DNA of 64,000 bases from Fuscovulum blasticum DSM 2131 (GTDB taxonomy: Bacteria > Pseudomonadota > Alphaproteobacteria > Rhodobacterales > Rhodobacteraceae): NCBI RefSeq assembly GCF_003034965.1, contig NZ_PZKE01000015.1, positions 1-64,000 on the forward strand, read 5' to 3'. The notes beneath the pieces were generated by a model. The model did no database searches and was not told the DNA's origin. It worked only from the letters and a program-made list of their open reading frames with translations. The position numbers were made by a program, and so were the translations under genes. This document shows positions 7,055-17,475 of the stretch, one piece after another. Numbering within the stretch: the stretch's first letter is position 1; each line of letters starts with the position of its first letter.

Positions 7055-8703
7055 GCGGCCATCCCCCGGCGGTTGCGATAGAGCAGGGCAGGCCCCAGCA
7101 GCGCCAGCGCGAAGACCAGCGCCGGCAGCGCCATTTGCAGCAGCGCATAGACGCCGATCAGGCGGCGGTTCCCCCCCGATGACAGCGAGACCGCCTCGGT
7201 CGTCAGCGTGGCGATGCGGCCGCCCGACAGCAGCAGCGTGGCCAGATATTGCCCGACCGAGACCGCGAAGCCCACTGCAAAGGCCGTCAGCAGCGGGCGC
7301 AGCAGCAGCGGCAGGCGAATGGCCCAGAGGCTGCGGCCCGGGCTGGCGCCAAGGCTGGCGGCCAGCGTGGCAAAGCGCGGGTCCAGCGCCCGCCAGGCCG
7401 GAGCAAGCGAAAGGAAGACATAGGGCAGCACGAAGACCAGATGCCCGGCCAGCGTGGCGGCAAACCCGCCGGCGCCCAGCTCCAGTGCCAGCCGGTGCAG
7501 GCCGGGCAGGAAGGTGATCTGCGGCACGATCAGCGGCAGCCAGAGCAGCCACAGCGCCGGGGCGGACGGGCGCAGCCGGAAGCGGTGCTCGGCCTCAAGG
7601 CAGGCGATGGCAAGGATCAGCGCAAGGCCGGCGCTGCCAAGGGCCAGACCCAGGGTGTTGCCGGTGATCGGGCCAAGGGTCGGCGCGGCCCTGGCCCATG
7701 TCGCCAGCGACAGGCTTTCGGGCAGGGCCGCCGGAAAGCGCCACAACCCGGCGACGGACCACAGGGCAAGGCCGGCAAGCCCCGCGATCAGCCCGGCCGT
7801 AACGGCGGCGCCACCGGCCAGCGCCAACAGGCGGGCGGGGGCATCAAGGCCCGGCAGGCGCAGGCCGGCGGTGGCCATTCCGGTCAGGCCGTGGCGGGCC
7901 GCGATCTCGGCCCCGCGCCACAGGGCAAGGGCGGCCAGCACCAGCACCAGTTGCAATGCGGCCCCGGCGGCAGCCGTGCCACGCTGCGCCAGCGAGGCTT
8001 CGGTCATCCAGCCGGCAACCTGCACCGACAGCGGCGGCGGCAGGTTGGGGCCAAGGATCATGCCCATCTCTACCGAGGTCATGGCATAGGCCAGCACGGC
8101 ATAGACTGGCAGGCGAAGCTGGCGGTAAAGCGGCGGCAGTACGGTGAAGGCGAAGGCGGCGGTCTGGCCATAGCCCAGCGTCTGCGCCAGCGTCAGCCGC
8201 GACGGGGCGGCGATCTGTGGCCAGGCGGCCAGCGCCATCAGCAGAAGGAAGGGCACCTCCTTGGCGACAAGGCCAAGGGTCAGCGACAGGCCGGCAGGAT
8301 CGTTCAGGATCAGCAGGTCGGGGGCTTGGCTCCAGCCGGTGGCCCAGGGCGACAGGGCGCGGGCGATCCAGCCCGAGGGCGCGATCAGGAAGGCCAGCCC
8401 AAGGGCCGCGGCGGCGTGCGGCACCGACAAGAGCGGCGACAACAGCCGCAGCAGGGCGGCAAAGGCGCGGGTGCCGCGCAGGGTGGCCAGGATAAGCAGG
8501 GTGATCGCCAGCGCCAGCGTGGTTGAGGCAAGGCCTGTGGTCAGCGACAACATGACCGCGCGCGGCAGGCCGGGCCAAGCCAGCAGCGCGGACAGCGCCC
8601 CGGGGGCCAGCGCGGGGCCAAGCGTGGCCGCCAGCCCCGCCGCCACCGGCACCGCCATCAGCGCCAGCGTCAGGCCCGGAACGGCGCGCAGCAGGCGCGT
8701 CAA
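7051..8703 (-). CDS. ynjC: ABC transporter double-domain permease, YnjC-like
   Basis: This approximately 550-residue protein consists of two fused permease halves, each with about six membrane helices. The EAA-type loops are SRLTLAQTLGYGQTAAF (first half) and FATLAASLGASPGRSLWAIRLP (second half). Such fused permeases occur in the iron, thiamine and ynj families. The start is a TTG at 8703 that overlaps the ynjB stop as TTGA, and its own stop overlaps ynjD as ATGA, so all three are translationally coupled. It sits in the inner membrane. The substrate is not known. Confidence 0.8.
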   Translation of the reverse strand: MTRLLRAVPGLTLALMAVPVAAGLAATLGPALAPGALSALLAWPGLPRAVMLSLTTGLASTTLALAITLLILATLRGTRAFAALLRLLSPLLSVPHAAAALGLAFLIAPSGWIARALSPWATGWSQAPDLLILNDPAGLSLTLGLVAKEVPFLLLMALAAWPQIAAPSRLTLAQTLGYGQTAAFAFTVLPPLYRQLRLPVYAVLAYAMTSVEMGMILGPNLPPPLSVQVAGWMTEASLAQRGTAAAGAALQLVLVLAALALWRGAEIAARHGLTGMATAGLRLPGLDAPARLLALAGGAAVTAGLIAGLAGLALWSVAGLWRFPAALPESLSLATWARAAPTLGPITGNTLGLALGSAGLALILAIACLEAEHRFRLRPSAPALWLLWLPLIVPQITFLPGLHRLALELGAGGFAATLAGHLVFVLPYVFLSLAPAWRALDPRFATLAASLGASPGRSLWAIRLPLLLRPLLTAFAVGFAVSVGQYLATLLLSGGRIATLTTEAVSLSSGGNRRLIGVYALLQMALPALVFALALLGPALLYRNRRGMAA

Positions 8704-9914
8704 TCGCCGCTTCCGTAAAGCGCCGTCCAGTCGTCCGCCAGGGCCGTGGCCCAACTGGCGTGGGGCTCCAGCAGCGCCGGGCCGATCTTGTCGGGCGGCA
8801 GGGTGGCAAGGCCAAGGTCAAGCATGGCAAAGCGGGCGCGGTCTTCCTCGGTCAGGGCCGCAAGGTTCAGGACGGTCTGGAACCCCAGCACCGTGGCATC
8901 CTGCGCACGGGCCTGGACTTCCGGTGAAAGAAGAAGATTCGCAATGACTTGCGCCCCTTCCTTCGCACCTGAGTTGAAGGGAATCGCCACAAATGAGGCA
9001 TTGCCGATGGTGCCCCCCTTCAGCGTGTAGGTCCGGATCGTGTCCGGCAAGGTGCCGGCGGCGATTTCGGCGCTGGCCCGGCCGGGGTTGAAGGCGAAAG
9101 AGATGTCGATCTCGCCATCGGCCAGAAGCTGGCCAAGGGCGGCCTCGTTCTCGGGGTAGGCGCGGCCCTCACGCCAGAGCGCATCGCGCACGGTGGCCAG
9201 GAAATCACGCAGCGGGGCGACCCGGCGGCGGAAGGTGGCAGGGTTCGCCGGGCGTTGCAGGACCGAAGGGTCGGGCATGGTGCCATACAGCACCTGTTTG
9301 AGGAAGGTCACGCCCAGATAATCGGGCGGCTTGGGAAAGGTGAAGCGGCCGGGATTGGCCAGAATCCAGTCCTTCAGCTCCTCGATCGTGCGGGGCGGGT
9401 CGGTCAGGCGGGCGCTGTCGTATTCGAACACCAGTTGCGCCATGGCCCAGGGGGATTCGTAGCCTTCGGTCGGCAGGGTGAAATCGGTCATCACCGCTGG
9501 CTTGCCGGCCATGTCGACCAGTGGCCAGTTCGGCAGGTTTTCAACGAAAGGGCCGTAAAGCAGCCCCTCGCGCTTCATGGCGGCGAAATTCTCGCCATTG
9601 ATCCAGATAAGATCGACCGAGCCGCCCGTGGTCTTGCCGGCATCACGTTCGGCCAGAACGGCGGCCACGCTGTCGGCGGTCGAGGCGATCTTGACCTGAT
9701 TCAGCGTCACACCGTAGCGCTCCAGCGCCAGTTCGCCGACCCAGGTGATGAAGTCATTGATCTTGGGATCGCCGCCCCAGGCGTGCCACCAGACGGTCTG
9801 TCCGCGGGCGATGTCGGTGATGCCGTCCCATTCCACAACGGCGCGGGCGGCGCGTGGCAGGGCGGGCAGGGCGGCGCTGGCCAGCATCAGCCGGGAAAAG
9901 GTGCGGCGGTCCAT
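8700..9914 (-). CDS. ynjB: ABC transporter substrate-binding protein, YnjB-like
   Basis: This 404-residue extracytoplasmic protein carries a twin-arginine-containing signal (MDRRTFSRLMLASAALPALPRAARA), so Tat export is plausible. The mature part includes GQTVWWHAWGGDPKINDFI, DLIWINGENFAAMKREGLLYGPF and a C-terminal GSVD-like binding-protein fold. AAGGAG sits seven bases before the ATG at 9914. It leads the ynjBCD operon. The family (DUF4850/YnjB-type, extracellular solute-binding family 1) has no agreed ligand. Confidence 0.8.
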   Translation of the reverse strand: MDRRTFSRLMLASAALPALPRAARAVVEWDGITDIARGQTVWWHAWGGDPKINDFITWVGELALERYGVTLNQVKIASTADSVAAVLAERDAGKTTGGSVDLIWINGENFAAMKREGLLYGPFVENLPNWPLVDMAGKPAVMTDFTLPTEGYESPWAMAQLVFEYDSARLTDPPRTIEELKDWILANPGRFTFPKPPDYLGVTFLKQVLYGTMPDPSVLQRPANPATFRRRVAPLRDFLATVRDALWREGRAYPENEAALGQLLADGEIDISFAFNPGRASAEIAAGTLPDTIRTYTLKGGTIGNASFVAIPFNSGAKEGAQVIANLLLSPEVQARAQDATVLGFQTVLNLAALTEEDRARFAMLDLGLATLPPDKIGPALLEPHASWATALADDWTALYGSGD

Positions 9915-9941
9915 CGGGGTCTCCTTCGGGCAAGCGGCCGG

Positions 9942-9960
9942 TTGGCGGGCGGCCCGCCAA
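9942..9960 (-). other. leader hairpin upstream of ynjB
   Basis: A perfect 8-bp stem TTGGCGGG/CCCGCCAA with a 3-base loop lies 27 bases upstream of the ynjB start, in the 112-base gap to the divergent ynjF. It could be a leader structure. No known riboswitch consensus (TPP or cobalamin) is recognisable. Confidence 0.3.
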
Positions 9961-10026
9961 GGGTTACGAAGGCGGGGGGCGGCTGTGCAACCGGAATGTG
10001 CCGCAGCCAGAGGGAAAGGCCAACAC

Positions 10027-10635
10027 ATGTTCGACACAGCCCTGCGCCGGATCATCGACCCGCCGCTGAACCGCGCCGGGCGGACGCTGGCCGCACGGGG
10101 CTGGGGCGCCGACCGGATCACGCTGGCCGGGCTTGGCCTTGGGCTGGCGGCGGCCGCGCTGATCGCGGCGGGCGCCCCGACCGGGCTGGCGCTGCTGCCC
10201 TTGCTGGCGGGGCGGCTGGCCGACGGGCTGGACGGGGCGGTGGCGCGGGCCCACGGCAAGACCGATTTCGGCGGCTATCTCGACATTGCCTGCGATTTCG
10301 CCCTTTACGCGGCTGTTCCGCTGGCCTTCGCCCTGCGCGCGCCTGACGAAAACGCGGTGCCTGCGGCCTTTCTTCTGGCAACCTTCTACATCAACGCGGC
10401 CAGTTTCCTGGGCTTTGCCACCATGGCCGCCAAACGCGGCCTTGAGACCACGGCGCAGGGCGAAAAGTCGCTGTATTACGCGGCCGGCCTGCTGGAGGGC
10501 GGCGAGACCATCGCCTTTTTCGTCCTGCTCTGCCTGTGGCCGGCGGCCTTTCCGGCCGGGGCCTGGGTCTTTGGCGGCCTCTGTCTGGTGACGGCCACCG
10601 CCCGCATCCTGAACGCGCGGCGCCTGCTGGGCTGA
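10027..10635 (+). CDS. ynjF: CDP-alcohol phosphatidyltransferase family protein, YnjF-like
   Basis: The 202-residue membrane protein has the family signature around residues 65-90: LADGLDGAVARAHGKTDFG, then GYLDIACDF. The Asp residues that bind the metal and CDP-alcohol are all present, although the AR-to-G spacing is one residue shorter than the textbook motif. About six membrane helices are predicted by eye. The gene diverges from ynjBCD, matching the ynjB-C-D/ynjF association in E. coli. The alcohol acceptor and product lipid are unknown. AGGGAAAGGCC precedes the ATG at 10027. Confidence 0.8.
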   Translation: MFDTALRRIIDPPLNRAGRTLAARGWGADRITLAGLGLGLAAAALIAAGAPTGLALLPLLAGRLADGLDGAVARAHGKTDFGGYLDIACDFALYAAVPLAFALRAPDENAVPAAFLLATFYINAASFLGFATMAAKRGLETTAQGEKSLYYAAGLLEGGETIAFFVLLCLWPAAFPAGAWVFGGLCLVTATARILNARRLLG

Positions 10636-10713
10636 ACGCCGCTTTTCCGCACAGGCCTGCCTCACCGCACAGCCGATGCGCGGTTCGGTGCGCAGGCTTT
10701 GCCTGACCTGCCC

Positions 10714-10742
10714 TTGCAGCCCCCGAACCGCATCACTAAGAC
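10714..10742 (+). promoter_or_regulatory. candidate clpP promoter
   Basis: TTGCAG (10714-10719), a 17-base spacer and TAAGAC (10737-10742) lie 50 bases upstream of clpP. The CCCTTG context around the -35 is also compatible with an alphaproteobacterial heat-shock sigma promoter, but the -10 does not clearly decide. Confidence 0.35.
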
Positions 10743-10791
10743 TCTGGCAATGTTCCGGCGATAACCCTGACGGCGATGAGAGGCAGGACCG

Positions 10792-11424
10792 ATGCGCGAT
10801 CCGATCGACACCTACATGAATACCCTTGTCCCGATGGTGGTTGAGCAGACCAGCCGCGGCGAACGGGCCTATGACATCTATTCGCGGCTCCTGAAGGAGC
10901 GGATCATCTTCCTGGCCGGCCCCGTGCATGACGGCATGTCGTCGCTGATCTGCGCGCAGTTGCTGTTTCTTGAGGCGGAGAATCCGTCGAAGGAAATCGC
11001 CATGTACATCAACAGCCCCGGCGGCGTGGTGACCAGCGGCCTGTCGATCTATGACACGATGCAGTACATCCGGCCCAAGGTTTCGACGCTGGTGATCGGG
11101 CAGGCGGCCTCGATGGGCAGCCTGCTGCTGACCGCGGGCGAAAAGGGGATGCGCTTCAGCCTGCCCAACAGCCGGATCATGGTGCACCAGCCGTCGGGCG
11201 GCTATCAGGGCCAGGCGACCGACATCATGATTCACGCGCAGGAAACGCTGAAACTGAAGCGCCGCCTGAACGAAATCTATGTGCGCCACACCGGCAACAG
11301 CTATGAAACCGTGGAAGCGGCGCTGGAGCGTGACAACTTCATGTCTGCCGAGGATGCCAAGGCCTGGGGCCTGATCGACGACATCCTGGAAAACCGCGGC
11401 AAGGCGGACGACACCGCGAAGTAA
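10792..11424 (+). CDS. clpP: ATP-dependent Clp protease proteolytic subunit
   Basis: The 210-residue serine protease forms the tetradecameric chamber of ClpXP. The catalytic triad is Ser107 ([11 protein letters not shown]), His132 (MVHQPSGG) and Asp181 ([12 protein letters not shown]). The N-terminus ([33 protein letters not shown], shown here only in its role as the usual opening) has no long propeptide, as in other alphaproteobacteria. GAGAGGCAGGA precedes the ATG. It lies directly before clpX, separated by a hairpin that may attenuate transcription between the two. Confidence 0.98.
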   Translation: MRDPIDTYMNTLVPMVVEQTSRGERAYDIYSRLLKERIIFLAGPVHDGMSSLICAQLLFLEAENPSKEIAMYINSPGGVVTSGLSIYDTMQYIRPKVSTLVIGQAASMGSLLLTAGEKGMRFSLPNSRIMVHQPSGGYQGQATDIMIHAQETLKLKRRLNEIYVRHTGNSYETVEAALERDNFMSAEDAKAWGLIDDILENRGKADDTAK

Positions 11425-11430
11425 GACTTA

Positions 11431-11457
11431 CCCCCGGTCGGGCGGTCCGGCCGGGGG
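11431..11457 (+). terminator. hairpin between clpP and clpX
   Basis: The stem is 11 bp with one G-T pair (CCCCCGGTCGG/CCGGCCGGGGG) and a GCGGT loop, starting seven bases after the clpP stop. The tail is only moderately T-rich (GCGATTTGG), so partial termination is likely. Confidence 0.55.
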
Positions 11458-11527
11458 GCGATTTGGCGTTGTGAAGGTCGGGGGCTTGGCCTAGACTTTT
11501 GCGGAAGACACCGGCAGAGGGCGACGG

Positions 11528-12790
11528 ATGGCAACGAATACGGGCGACAGCAAGAACACGCTTTACTGCTCGTTCTGCGGCAAGAGCCAGCACGAGGTCC
11601 GCAAGCTGATTGCGGGCCCGACCGTGTTCATCTGCGACGAATGTGTCGAGCTGTGCATGGACATCATCCGGGAAGAGACCAAGACCAGCGGTCTCAAGTC
11701 CGGTGACGGCGTGCCGACCCCGCGCGAGATCTGCAAGGTGCTGGACGATTATGTCATCGGCCAGGACCATGCCAAGCGCGTGCTCGCGGTGGCGGTGCAC
11801 AACCACTACAAGCGGCTGAACCATTCGTCCAAGACGGATGTGGAACTGTCGAAGTCGAACATCCTGCTGATCGGCCCCACCGGCACCGGCAAGACGCTGC
11901 TGGCGCAGACGCTGGCCCGCATCCTGGACGTGCCCTTCACCATGGCCGATGCCACCACGCTGACCGAGGCCGGCTATGTGGGCGAGGATGTCGAGAACAT
12001 CATCCTGAAGCTGCTTCAGGCCAGCGAATACAACGTGGAACGGGCGCAGCGCGGCATCGTCTATATCGACGAGGTCGACAAGATCACCCGCAAGTCGGAC
12101 AACCCGTCGATCACCCGCGACGTGTCGGGCGAAGGCGTGCAGCAGGCGCTGCTGAAAATCATGGAAGGCACCGTTGCCAGCGTGCCCCCGCAGGGCGGAC
12201 GCAAGCATCCGCAGCAGGAATTCCTGCAGGTCGATACCACGAACATCCTGTTCATCTGCGGCGGCGCCTTTGCCGGTCTGGAGAAGATCATCGCGCAGCG
12301 CAACAAGGGCGGCGGAATCGGCTTCAAGGCCGAGGTGAAAGATCCAGACGCGCGCGGTGTGGGCGAGCTTTTCCGCGAACTGGAGCCGGAAGACCTGCTG
12401 AAATTCGGCCTGATCCCCGAATTCGTCGGCCGCCTGCCGGTGATCGCCACGCTGACCGATCTGGACGAAGCGGCGCTGGTCACCATCCTGACCGAGCCGA
12501 AGAACGCGCTGGTCAAGCAATACCAGCGCCTGTTCGAGATCGAGGGCGTCAAGCTGACCTTCTCGGCCGATGCGCTGATCGCCATCGCGAAGCGCGCGAT
12601 CAAGCGCAAGACCGGCGCACGCGGCCTGCGGTCGATCATGGAGGATATCCTGCTGGATACCATGTTCGAACTGCCCGGCATGAACGATGTGTCGGAAGTC
12701 GTGGTGAATGATGAGGCGGTGAACAACGGCGCCAAGCCGCTGTGGGTTCACACCGAGACAAAGAAGAAGGAACCGGCGGCGGCGGGCTGA
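11528..12790 (+). CDS. clpX: ATP-dependent Clp protease ATP-binding subunit ClpX
   Basis: This 420-residue AAA+ unfoldase recognises and feeds substrates to ClpP. The N-terminal zinc-binding domain has [18 protein letters not shown] and CDECVELC. Walker A GPTGTGKT is at 116-123, Walker B is [10 protein letters not shown], and pore-loop residues lie in [10 protein letters not shown]. The C-terminal domain contains [13 protein letters not shown] and [18 protein letters not shown]. The length matches the family. It is in the same orientation as clpP and is followed by a strong terminator. Confidence 0.98.
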   Translation: MATNTGDSKNTLYCSFCGKSQHEVRKLIAGPTVFICDECVELCMDIIREETKTSGLKSGDGVPTPREICKVLDDYVIGQDHAKRVLAVAVHNHYKRLNHSSKTDVELSKSNILLIGPTGTGKTLLAQTLARILDVPFTMADATTLTEAGYVGEDVENIILKLLQASEYNVERAQRGIVYIDEVDKITRKSDNPSITRDVSGEGVQQALLKIMEGTVASVPPQGGRKHPQQEFLQVDTTNILFICGGAFAGLEKIIAQRNKGGGIGFKAEVKDPDARGVGELFRELEPEDLLKFGLIPEFVGRLPVIATLTDLDEAALVTILTEPKNALVKQYQRLFEIEGVKLTFSADALIAIAKRAIKRKTGARGLRSIMEDILLDTMFELPGMNDVSEVVVNDEAVNNGAKPLWVHTETKKKEPAAAG

Positions 12791-12824
12791 GGCCCGGCTT
12801 GCGCGCCCCTGCACAGGTTTGAAG

Positions 12825-12848
12825 AACGCCGCCCCACCGGGCGGCGTT
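12825..12848 (+). terminator. rho-independent terminator after clpX
   Basis: A perfect 10-bp stem AACGCCGCCC/GGGCGGCGTT with a CACC loop is followed by TTTGCATTTG. Confidence 0.8.
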
Positions 12849-12873
12849 TGCATTTGCGCCAGAGGAGGCCCCC

Positions 12874-13263
12874 TTGACCAACCCCATCCGCCGCATCACC
12901 ACCGGCTCCACCTGGGAACCAACCATCGGCTATGCCCGCGCCGTGGTGGCACCTCCCTTCGTCTTCGTCTCGGGCACCACCGGCACCGACCATGCCACCG
13001 GCACCATTCCCGAAGGCGTGGTCGAGCAATGCGCGCTGGCGCTGAAGATCATCGGGGCGGCGCTGGACAAGGCGGGGGCCGGATTCGCCGATGTGGTGAA
13101 AGTGACCTATGTGCTGCCCGACCGGGCGGATTTCGAACCCTGCTGGCCGCTGCTGGCCGCCACCTTTGGCGCCAACCCGCCGGCGGCGATGATGATCGAA
13201 GCCGGGCTGATCGACCCGCGCCACCGGATCGAGATCGAGGTGACCGCCCGCCTGCCGGGCTGA
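12874..13263 (+). CDS. RidA (YjgF/YER057c/UK114) family protein
   Basis: The 129-residue single-domain protein has the family pattern RAVVAPPFVFVSGTTG, then VVEQCALALKIIGAALDKAGAGFADVVKVT and HRIEIEVTARLPG. The substrate-contacting Arg of true RidA enamine/imine deaminases (in the PARSCV segment) is replaced: here the text is NPPAAMMIEAGL. A different ligand or activity within the Rid superfamily is therefore likely. The start is TTG at 12874 behind a strong AGAGGAGG; no ATG fits. Confidence 0.9.
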   Translation: MTNPIRRITTGSTWEPTIGYARAVVAPPFVFVSGTTGTDHATGTIPEGVVEQCALALKIIGAALDKAGAGFADVVKVTYVLPDRADFEPCWPLLAATFGANPPAAMMIEAGLIDPRHRIEIEVTARLPG

Positions 13264-13337
13264 AACCGGCCAGAACCGGCGGGCGCCCTCCCGGCCACTC
13301 TTGCGGGCGGCCTTGGGGCTGGGTCGCGCTGCATGTC

Positions 13338-13387
13338 CTTTCATCTGTCCTCAAATATCCCGGGGGTGCGGGGGCTGGCCCCCGCCC
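13338..13387 (-). repeat. dispersed intergenic repeat, copy 1 (reverse)
   Basis: Read on the minus strand this is a GGGGGC..GCCCCC hairpin, then CACCCCCGGGATATTTGAGG and ACAGATGAAAG. The same layout recurs at 25325, 52516 and 55648. This copy lies in the 216-base gap between the RidA-like gene and the NDUFA12 gene. Confidence 0.65.
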
Positions 13388-13479
13388 AAGGGCGCAAGAT
13401 CACCCATTGGTGCGGTTGCAAGTGCTGGACCTTGGCGCTGCAATCCGGCATAGGAAAAGGGATCAAGACGGAGGCCCCG

Positions 13480-13854
13480 ATGTATTTCCTCAAGCGCCTG
13501 CTCACCTGGTGGAACAGCCAGACGCTGGGCACCCAGATCTTCACCGCGCGCAAGGGCGTGAAGGTGGGCGAGGATGACCAGGGCAACCGCTATTACGCCA
13601 CCCGGGACGGGCAGCGCCGCTGGGTGATCTATGCCGGCGAAATGGAAGCCAGCCGCGTGCCGCCGGATTGGCACGGCTGGCTGCACCACACCTGGGACCA
13701 GCCGCCGACCAAGGCGCCGCTGACCCACAAGCCCTGGGAAGCCCCGCATCAGGAAAACCTGTCGGGCAGCGACCTGGCCTATGCGCCCCCCGGCTCGATC
13801 CGCCGCGCCGCGCCGGTTGCGCGCCGCGATTATGAGGCCTGGCAGCCGGAATGA
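13480..13854 (+). CDS. NADH:ubiquinone oxidoreductase NDUFA12-family accessory subunit
   Basis: The 124-residue protein has the NDUFA12/B17.2 signature: [49 protein letters not shown] and a Pro-rich tail with [13 protein letters not shown]. In alphaproteobacteria this is a supernumerary subunit of respiratory complex I on the matrix-equivalent (cytoplasmic) side, encoded away from the nuo operon as here. ACGGAGG precedes the ATG at 13480. Its stop overlaps mlaD as ATGA. Confidence 0.93.
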   Translation: MYFLKRLLTWWNSQTLGTQIFTARKGVKVGEDDQGNRYYATRDGQRRWVIYAGEMEASRVPPDWHGWLHHTWDQPPTKAPLTHKPWEAPHQENLSGSDLAYAPPGSIRRAAPVARRDYEAWQPE

Positions 13855-14324
13855 GCCATCAGACGGCAGAGGTTCTGGCCGGGGCAGGTGTGCTGGCCGT
13901 CGCTGCGGCTTTCGCCTTCTATGCGGCGCAGGGCGCGGGGCTGACCAGTCGCGATGGCGGCAGCTATCCGCTGCACGCCAGCTTTCGCTCGGTCGAGGGG
14001 ATCAGTGTCGGCTCCGACGTGCGGATGGCGGGCGTAAAGGTCGGCACCATCACCGGCCTGACGTTGAACCCGCAAACCTTCATGGCCGACGCGGCCTTTG
14101 CGATCGACAAGCGCATCCTGCTGCCGGAAGACAGCGCGATCCTGATCTCCTCGGAAGGGCTGCTGGGCGGCAACTTTGTCGAGATCATGCCGGGCGGCGC
14201 AGTCGAAACGCTGCAGCCGGGGGCCGAGATCGAGGACACGCAGGGCGCGGTCAGCCTGATCACGCTGCTGATGAAATTCGTCGGCGGCGACAAGGCCGAC
14301 AGCAGCGGAACCGCCACGCCATGA
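13851..14324 (+). CDS. mlaD: MlaD/MCE-family phospholipid transport protein
   Basis: The 157-residue protein has one N-terminal membrane anchor ([21 protein letters not shown] region). A single MCE domain follows: [32 protein letters not shown], then [16 protein letters not shown]. It is the periplasmic substrate-binding part of the Mla system for outer-membrane lipid asymmetry. The ATPase and permease genes are not in this window; in Rhodobacterales mlaD is often detached as here. It is coupled at both ends by ATGA overlaps. Confidence 0.9.
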   Translation: MSHQTAEVLAGAGVLAVAAAFAFYAAQGAGLTSRDGGSYPLHASFRSVEGISVGSDVRMAGVKVGTITGLTLNPQTFMADAAFAIDKRILLPEDSAILISSEGLLGGNFVEIMPGGAVETLQPGAEIEDTQGAVSLITLLMKFVGGDKADSSGTATP

Positions 14325-14755
14325 GGCGGGCGGCTCTGCTGGCGGTGGTGCTGTCCGGGGCCGCGATGCCGGCCGCCGCGCAGGGCTATGCCGATGCCCA
14401 GGGCGGGGTGGTGCGCTGGCTGGACAAGCTGACCGGCGAGACGGGCGATCTGGAACTTCAACGTGGCCAGTCCGCATCTAACGGACGGCTGACGGTGCAA
14501 CTGGACGATTGCCGCTACCCCGAGGAAAACCCCGCCGCCGAGGCCGAGGCGCATCTGACCATCATGGACAGCTCGCGCGAAGCGCCGGTGTTCACGGGCT
14601 GGATGCTGGCCTCGACTCCGGCGCTGTCGGCGATGGATCACCCGCGCTACGATGTCTGGGTGCTGCGCTGCATCGTGCCGGGCTATACCCCGCCCGAAGT
14701 GGTTGAAACGCCGCCGGAAGACGACGCCGCCACCTCGGAAGGCGAGGGGCAGTAA
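14321..14755 (+). CDS. DUF2155 domain-containing exported protein
   Basis: The 144-residue protein has a signal peptide ([21 protein letters not shown]). The DUF2155 core is VRWLDKLTGETGDLELQRGQ, LTVQLDDCRYPEEN and FTGWMLASTPALSAMDHPRYDVWVLRC, with the two Cys residues possibly disulfide-linked in the periplasm. The acidic tail is PPEDDAATSEGEGQ. It is coupled to mlaD by ATGA, suggesting an envelope role. Its last 73 bases overlap the convergent aat gene. Confidence 0.88.
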   Translation: MRRAALLAVVLSGAAMPAAAQGYADAQGGVVRWLDKLTGETGDLELQRGQSASNGRLTVQLDDCRYPEENPAAEAEAHLTIMDSSREAPVFTGWMLASTPALSAMDHPRYDVWVLRCIVPGYTPPEVVETPPEDDAATSEGEGQ

Positions 14756-15348
14756 CCCGGCGGGGCAAAATCCGCCCCCTGTTGCAACGCCCGCGCCAGC
14801 CTGCGGTGATAGACCTCGCGCGGGATTTCCACCGCGCCAAGCGAGGCCAGGTGCGGCGTCAGGAACTGGGTGTCGAACAGGGTGAAGCCGCCGGCCTGCA
14901 GCCGGTGCACCGTCCAGGCCAGCGCCAGTTTTGACGCATCTGTCCGGCGCGAGAACATCGATTCGCCAAAGAAGGCCGCCCCCAGCACCACGCCATAGAC
15001 GCCCCCCACCAGATCGGGGCCGTCCCAGACCTCGATGCTGTGGGCAAAACCGCGACGGTGCAGGTCAAGATACAGCGCCAGGATGCGGTCGCTGATCCAG
15101 GTCTCCTCGCGGTCGGCGCAGCCGCGCACCACCGCCTCGAAATCGGTATCGGCACGGACCTGCCACTGGGCCCGCCGGATGCGCTGCGCCAGAGACCGCG
15201 AGATGTGGAAGCCGTCCAGCGGCAGGATACCCCGCTGGCGCGGGTCCAGCCAATGCACCTGCGGATCGTCGCGCGACTGCGCCATGGGAAAGATGCCCAT
15301 GGCATAGCCGCGCAGCAGGTGGTCCGGGGTCAGGAGCGCGGCGTCCAT
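14683..15348 (-). CDS. aat: leucyl/phenylalanyl-tRNA--protein transferase
   Basis: The approximately 221-residue enzyme transfers Leu/Phe from tRNA to N-terminal Lys/Arg in the N-degron pathway feeding ClpAP. Typical blocks are LLRGYAMGIFPMAQSRDDP, WLDPRQRGILPLDGFHISRSL, YLDLHRRGFAHSIEVWD and YGVVLGAAFFGESMFSRR, followed by TLFDTQFLTPHLASLGA. The start at 15348 gives the standard MDAALLTPDHLLRGYA. The Ser/Gly-rich C-terminal tail is encoded inside the DUF2155 gene on the other strand, a 73-base convergent overlap. Confidence 0.93.
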   Translation of the reverse strand: MDAALLTPDHLLRGYAMGIFPMAQSRDDPQVHWLDPRQRGILPLDGFHISRSLAQRIRRAQWQVRADTDFEAVVRGCADREETWISDRILALYLDLHRRGFAHSIEVWDGPDLVGGVYGVVLGAAFFGESMFSRRTDASKLALAWTVHRLQAGGFTLFDTQFLTPHLASLGAVEIPREVYHRRLARALQQGADFAPPGYCPSPSEVAASSSGGVSTTSGGV

Positions 15349-15530
15349 CAGGCCCCGCCCACTACGGGGGCGGGGGGCCGATGCGCGGCACAACCGAAGC
15401 GGCGCAAAGCAGGACACATGGCGAACCCCCGAACGATTGCCCGCAGTGTGCGGGCGTTCCGGTCTTGGTGCTAACATGCGCCGGGGCCGGGGGTGAAGCC
15501 CCGCCACCGCCAGACGCGGCCCCGAAAAGC

Positions 15531-15564
15531 CCTGCGCCCGCCCCTTTGGTGGGGCGGGCGCAGG
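15531..15564 (-). terminator. rho-independent terminator after accC
   Basis: A perfect 14-bp stem CCTGCGCCCGCCCC/GGGGCGGGCGCAGG with a 6-base loop lies 23 bases after the accC stop. On the minus strand it is followed by GCTTTTCGG. Confidence 0.8.
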
Positions 15565-15586
15565 CATTGCGGTCCTCAGGGCCGGA

Positions 15587-16933
<1,347 letters not shown>

Positions 16934-16943
16934 CCTGGCGCCC

Positions 16944-17435
16944 TTATTCGATGATCATCAGGGGGGCGCCGTATTCGACCGGCTGGCCGTCTTCCACCAG
17001 GATGCGCTTGACGATCCCCGACCGCGTGGCCGGGATGTGGTTCATCGTCTTCATCGCCTCGATGATCAGAAGCGTCTCGCCTTCGGCCACCTTGGCGCCG
17101 ACGGTGACAAAGGTCGCCGCGCCGGGTTCGGGGGCCAGGTAGATGGTGCCGACCATGGGCGAGGTGACCGCACCCGGGTGCTGGCTGGGATCTTCCGGCG
17201 CAGCGACGGCGGGCGCCGCGGCCACCGGGGCCGCACCGGCCGGGGCGGGGGCGGCGGCATAGACCGGCGCGGGGGCCGCGGCGATCACGGTCGCCTGCTT
17301 CACCACACGCACCGACAGGCTGTCATCCTCGCCGTATTCGCGCTTCACCTCGATCTCGGTCAGCTCGTTCTTGTTCAGAAGCTCTGCAAGGGCCGCGATG
17401 AAGGCCACGTCCGTGTCGGGGGTCTGTTTGCTCAT
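16944..17435 (-). CDS. accB: acetyl-CoA carboxylase biotin carboxyl carrier protein
   Basis: The 163-residue protein has an N-terminal helix ([20 protein letters not shown]) and an Ala/Pro-rich flexible linker at about 60-95. The biotinyl domain contains [14 protein letters not shown] and EAMKTMN, with Lys129 as the biotin site. The ATG at 17435 behind AGAGGAC is preferred to an upstream in-frame start. It is the first gene of the accBC operon; the promoter and a leader hairpin are visible upstream. Confidence 0.97.
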   Translation of the reverse strand: MSKQTPDTDVAFIAALAELLNKNELTEIEVKREYGEDDSLSVRVVKQATVIAAAPAPVYAAAPAPAGAAPVAAAPAVAAPEDPSQHPGAVTSPMVGTIYLAPEPGAATFVTVGAKVAEGETLLIIEAMKTMNHIPATRSGIVKRILVEDGQPVEYGAPLMIIE

Positions 17436-17475
17436 GCCGTCCTCTGTTGACGTTCCTGCTGTCCTGAACACCGAT

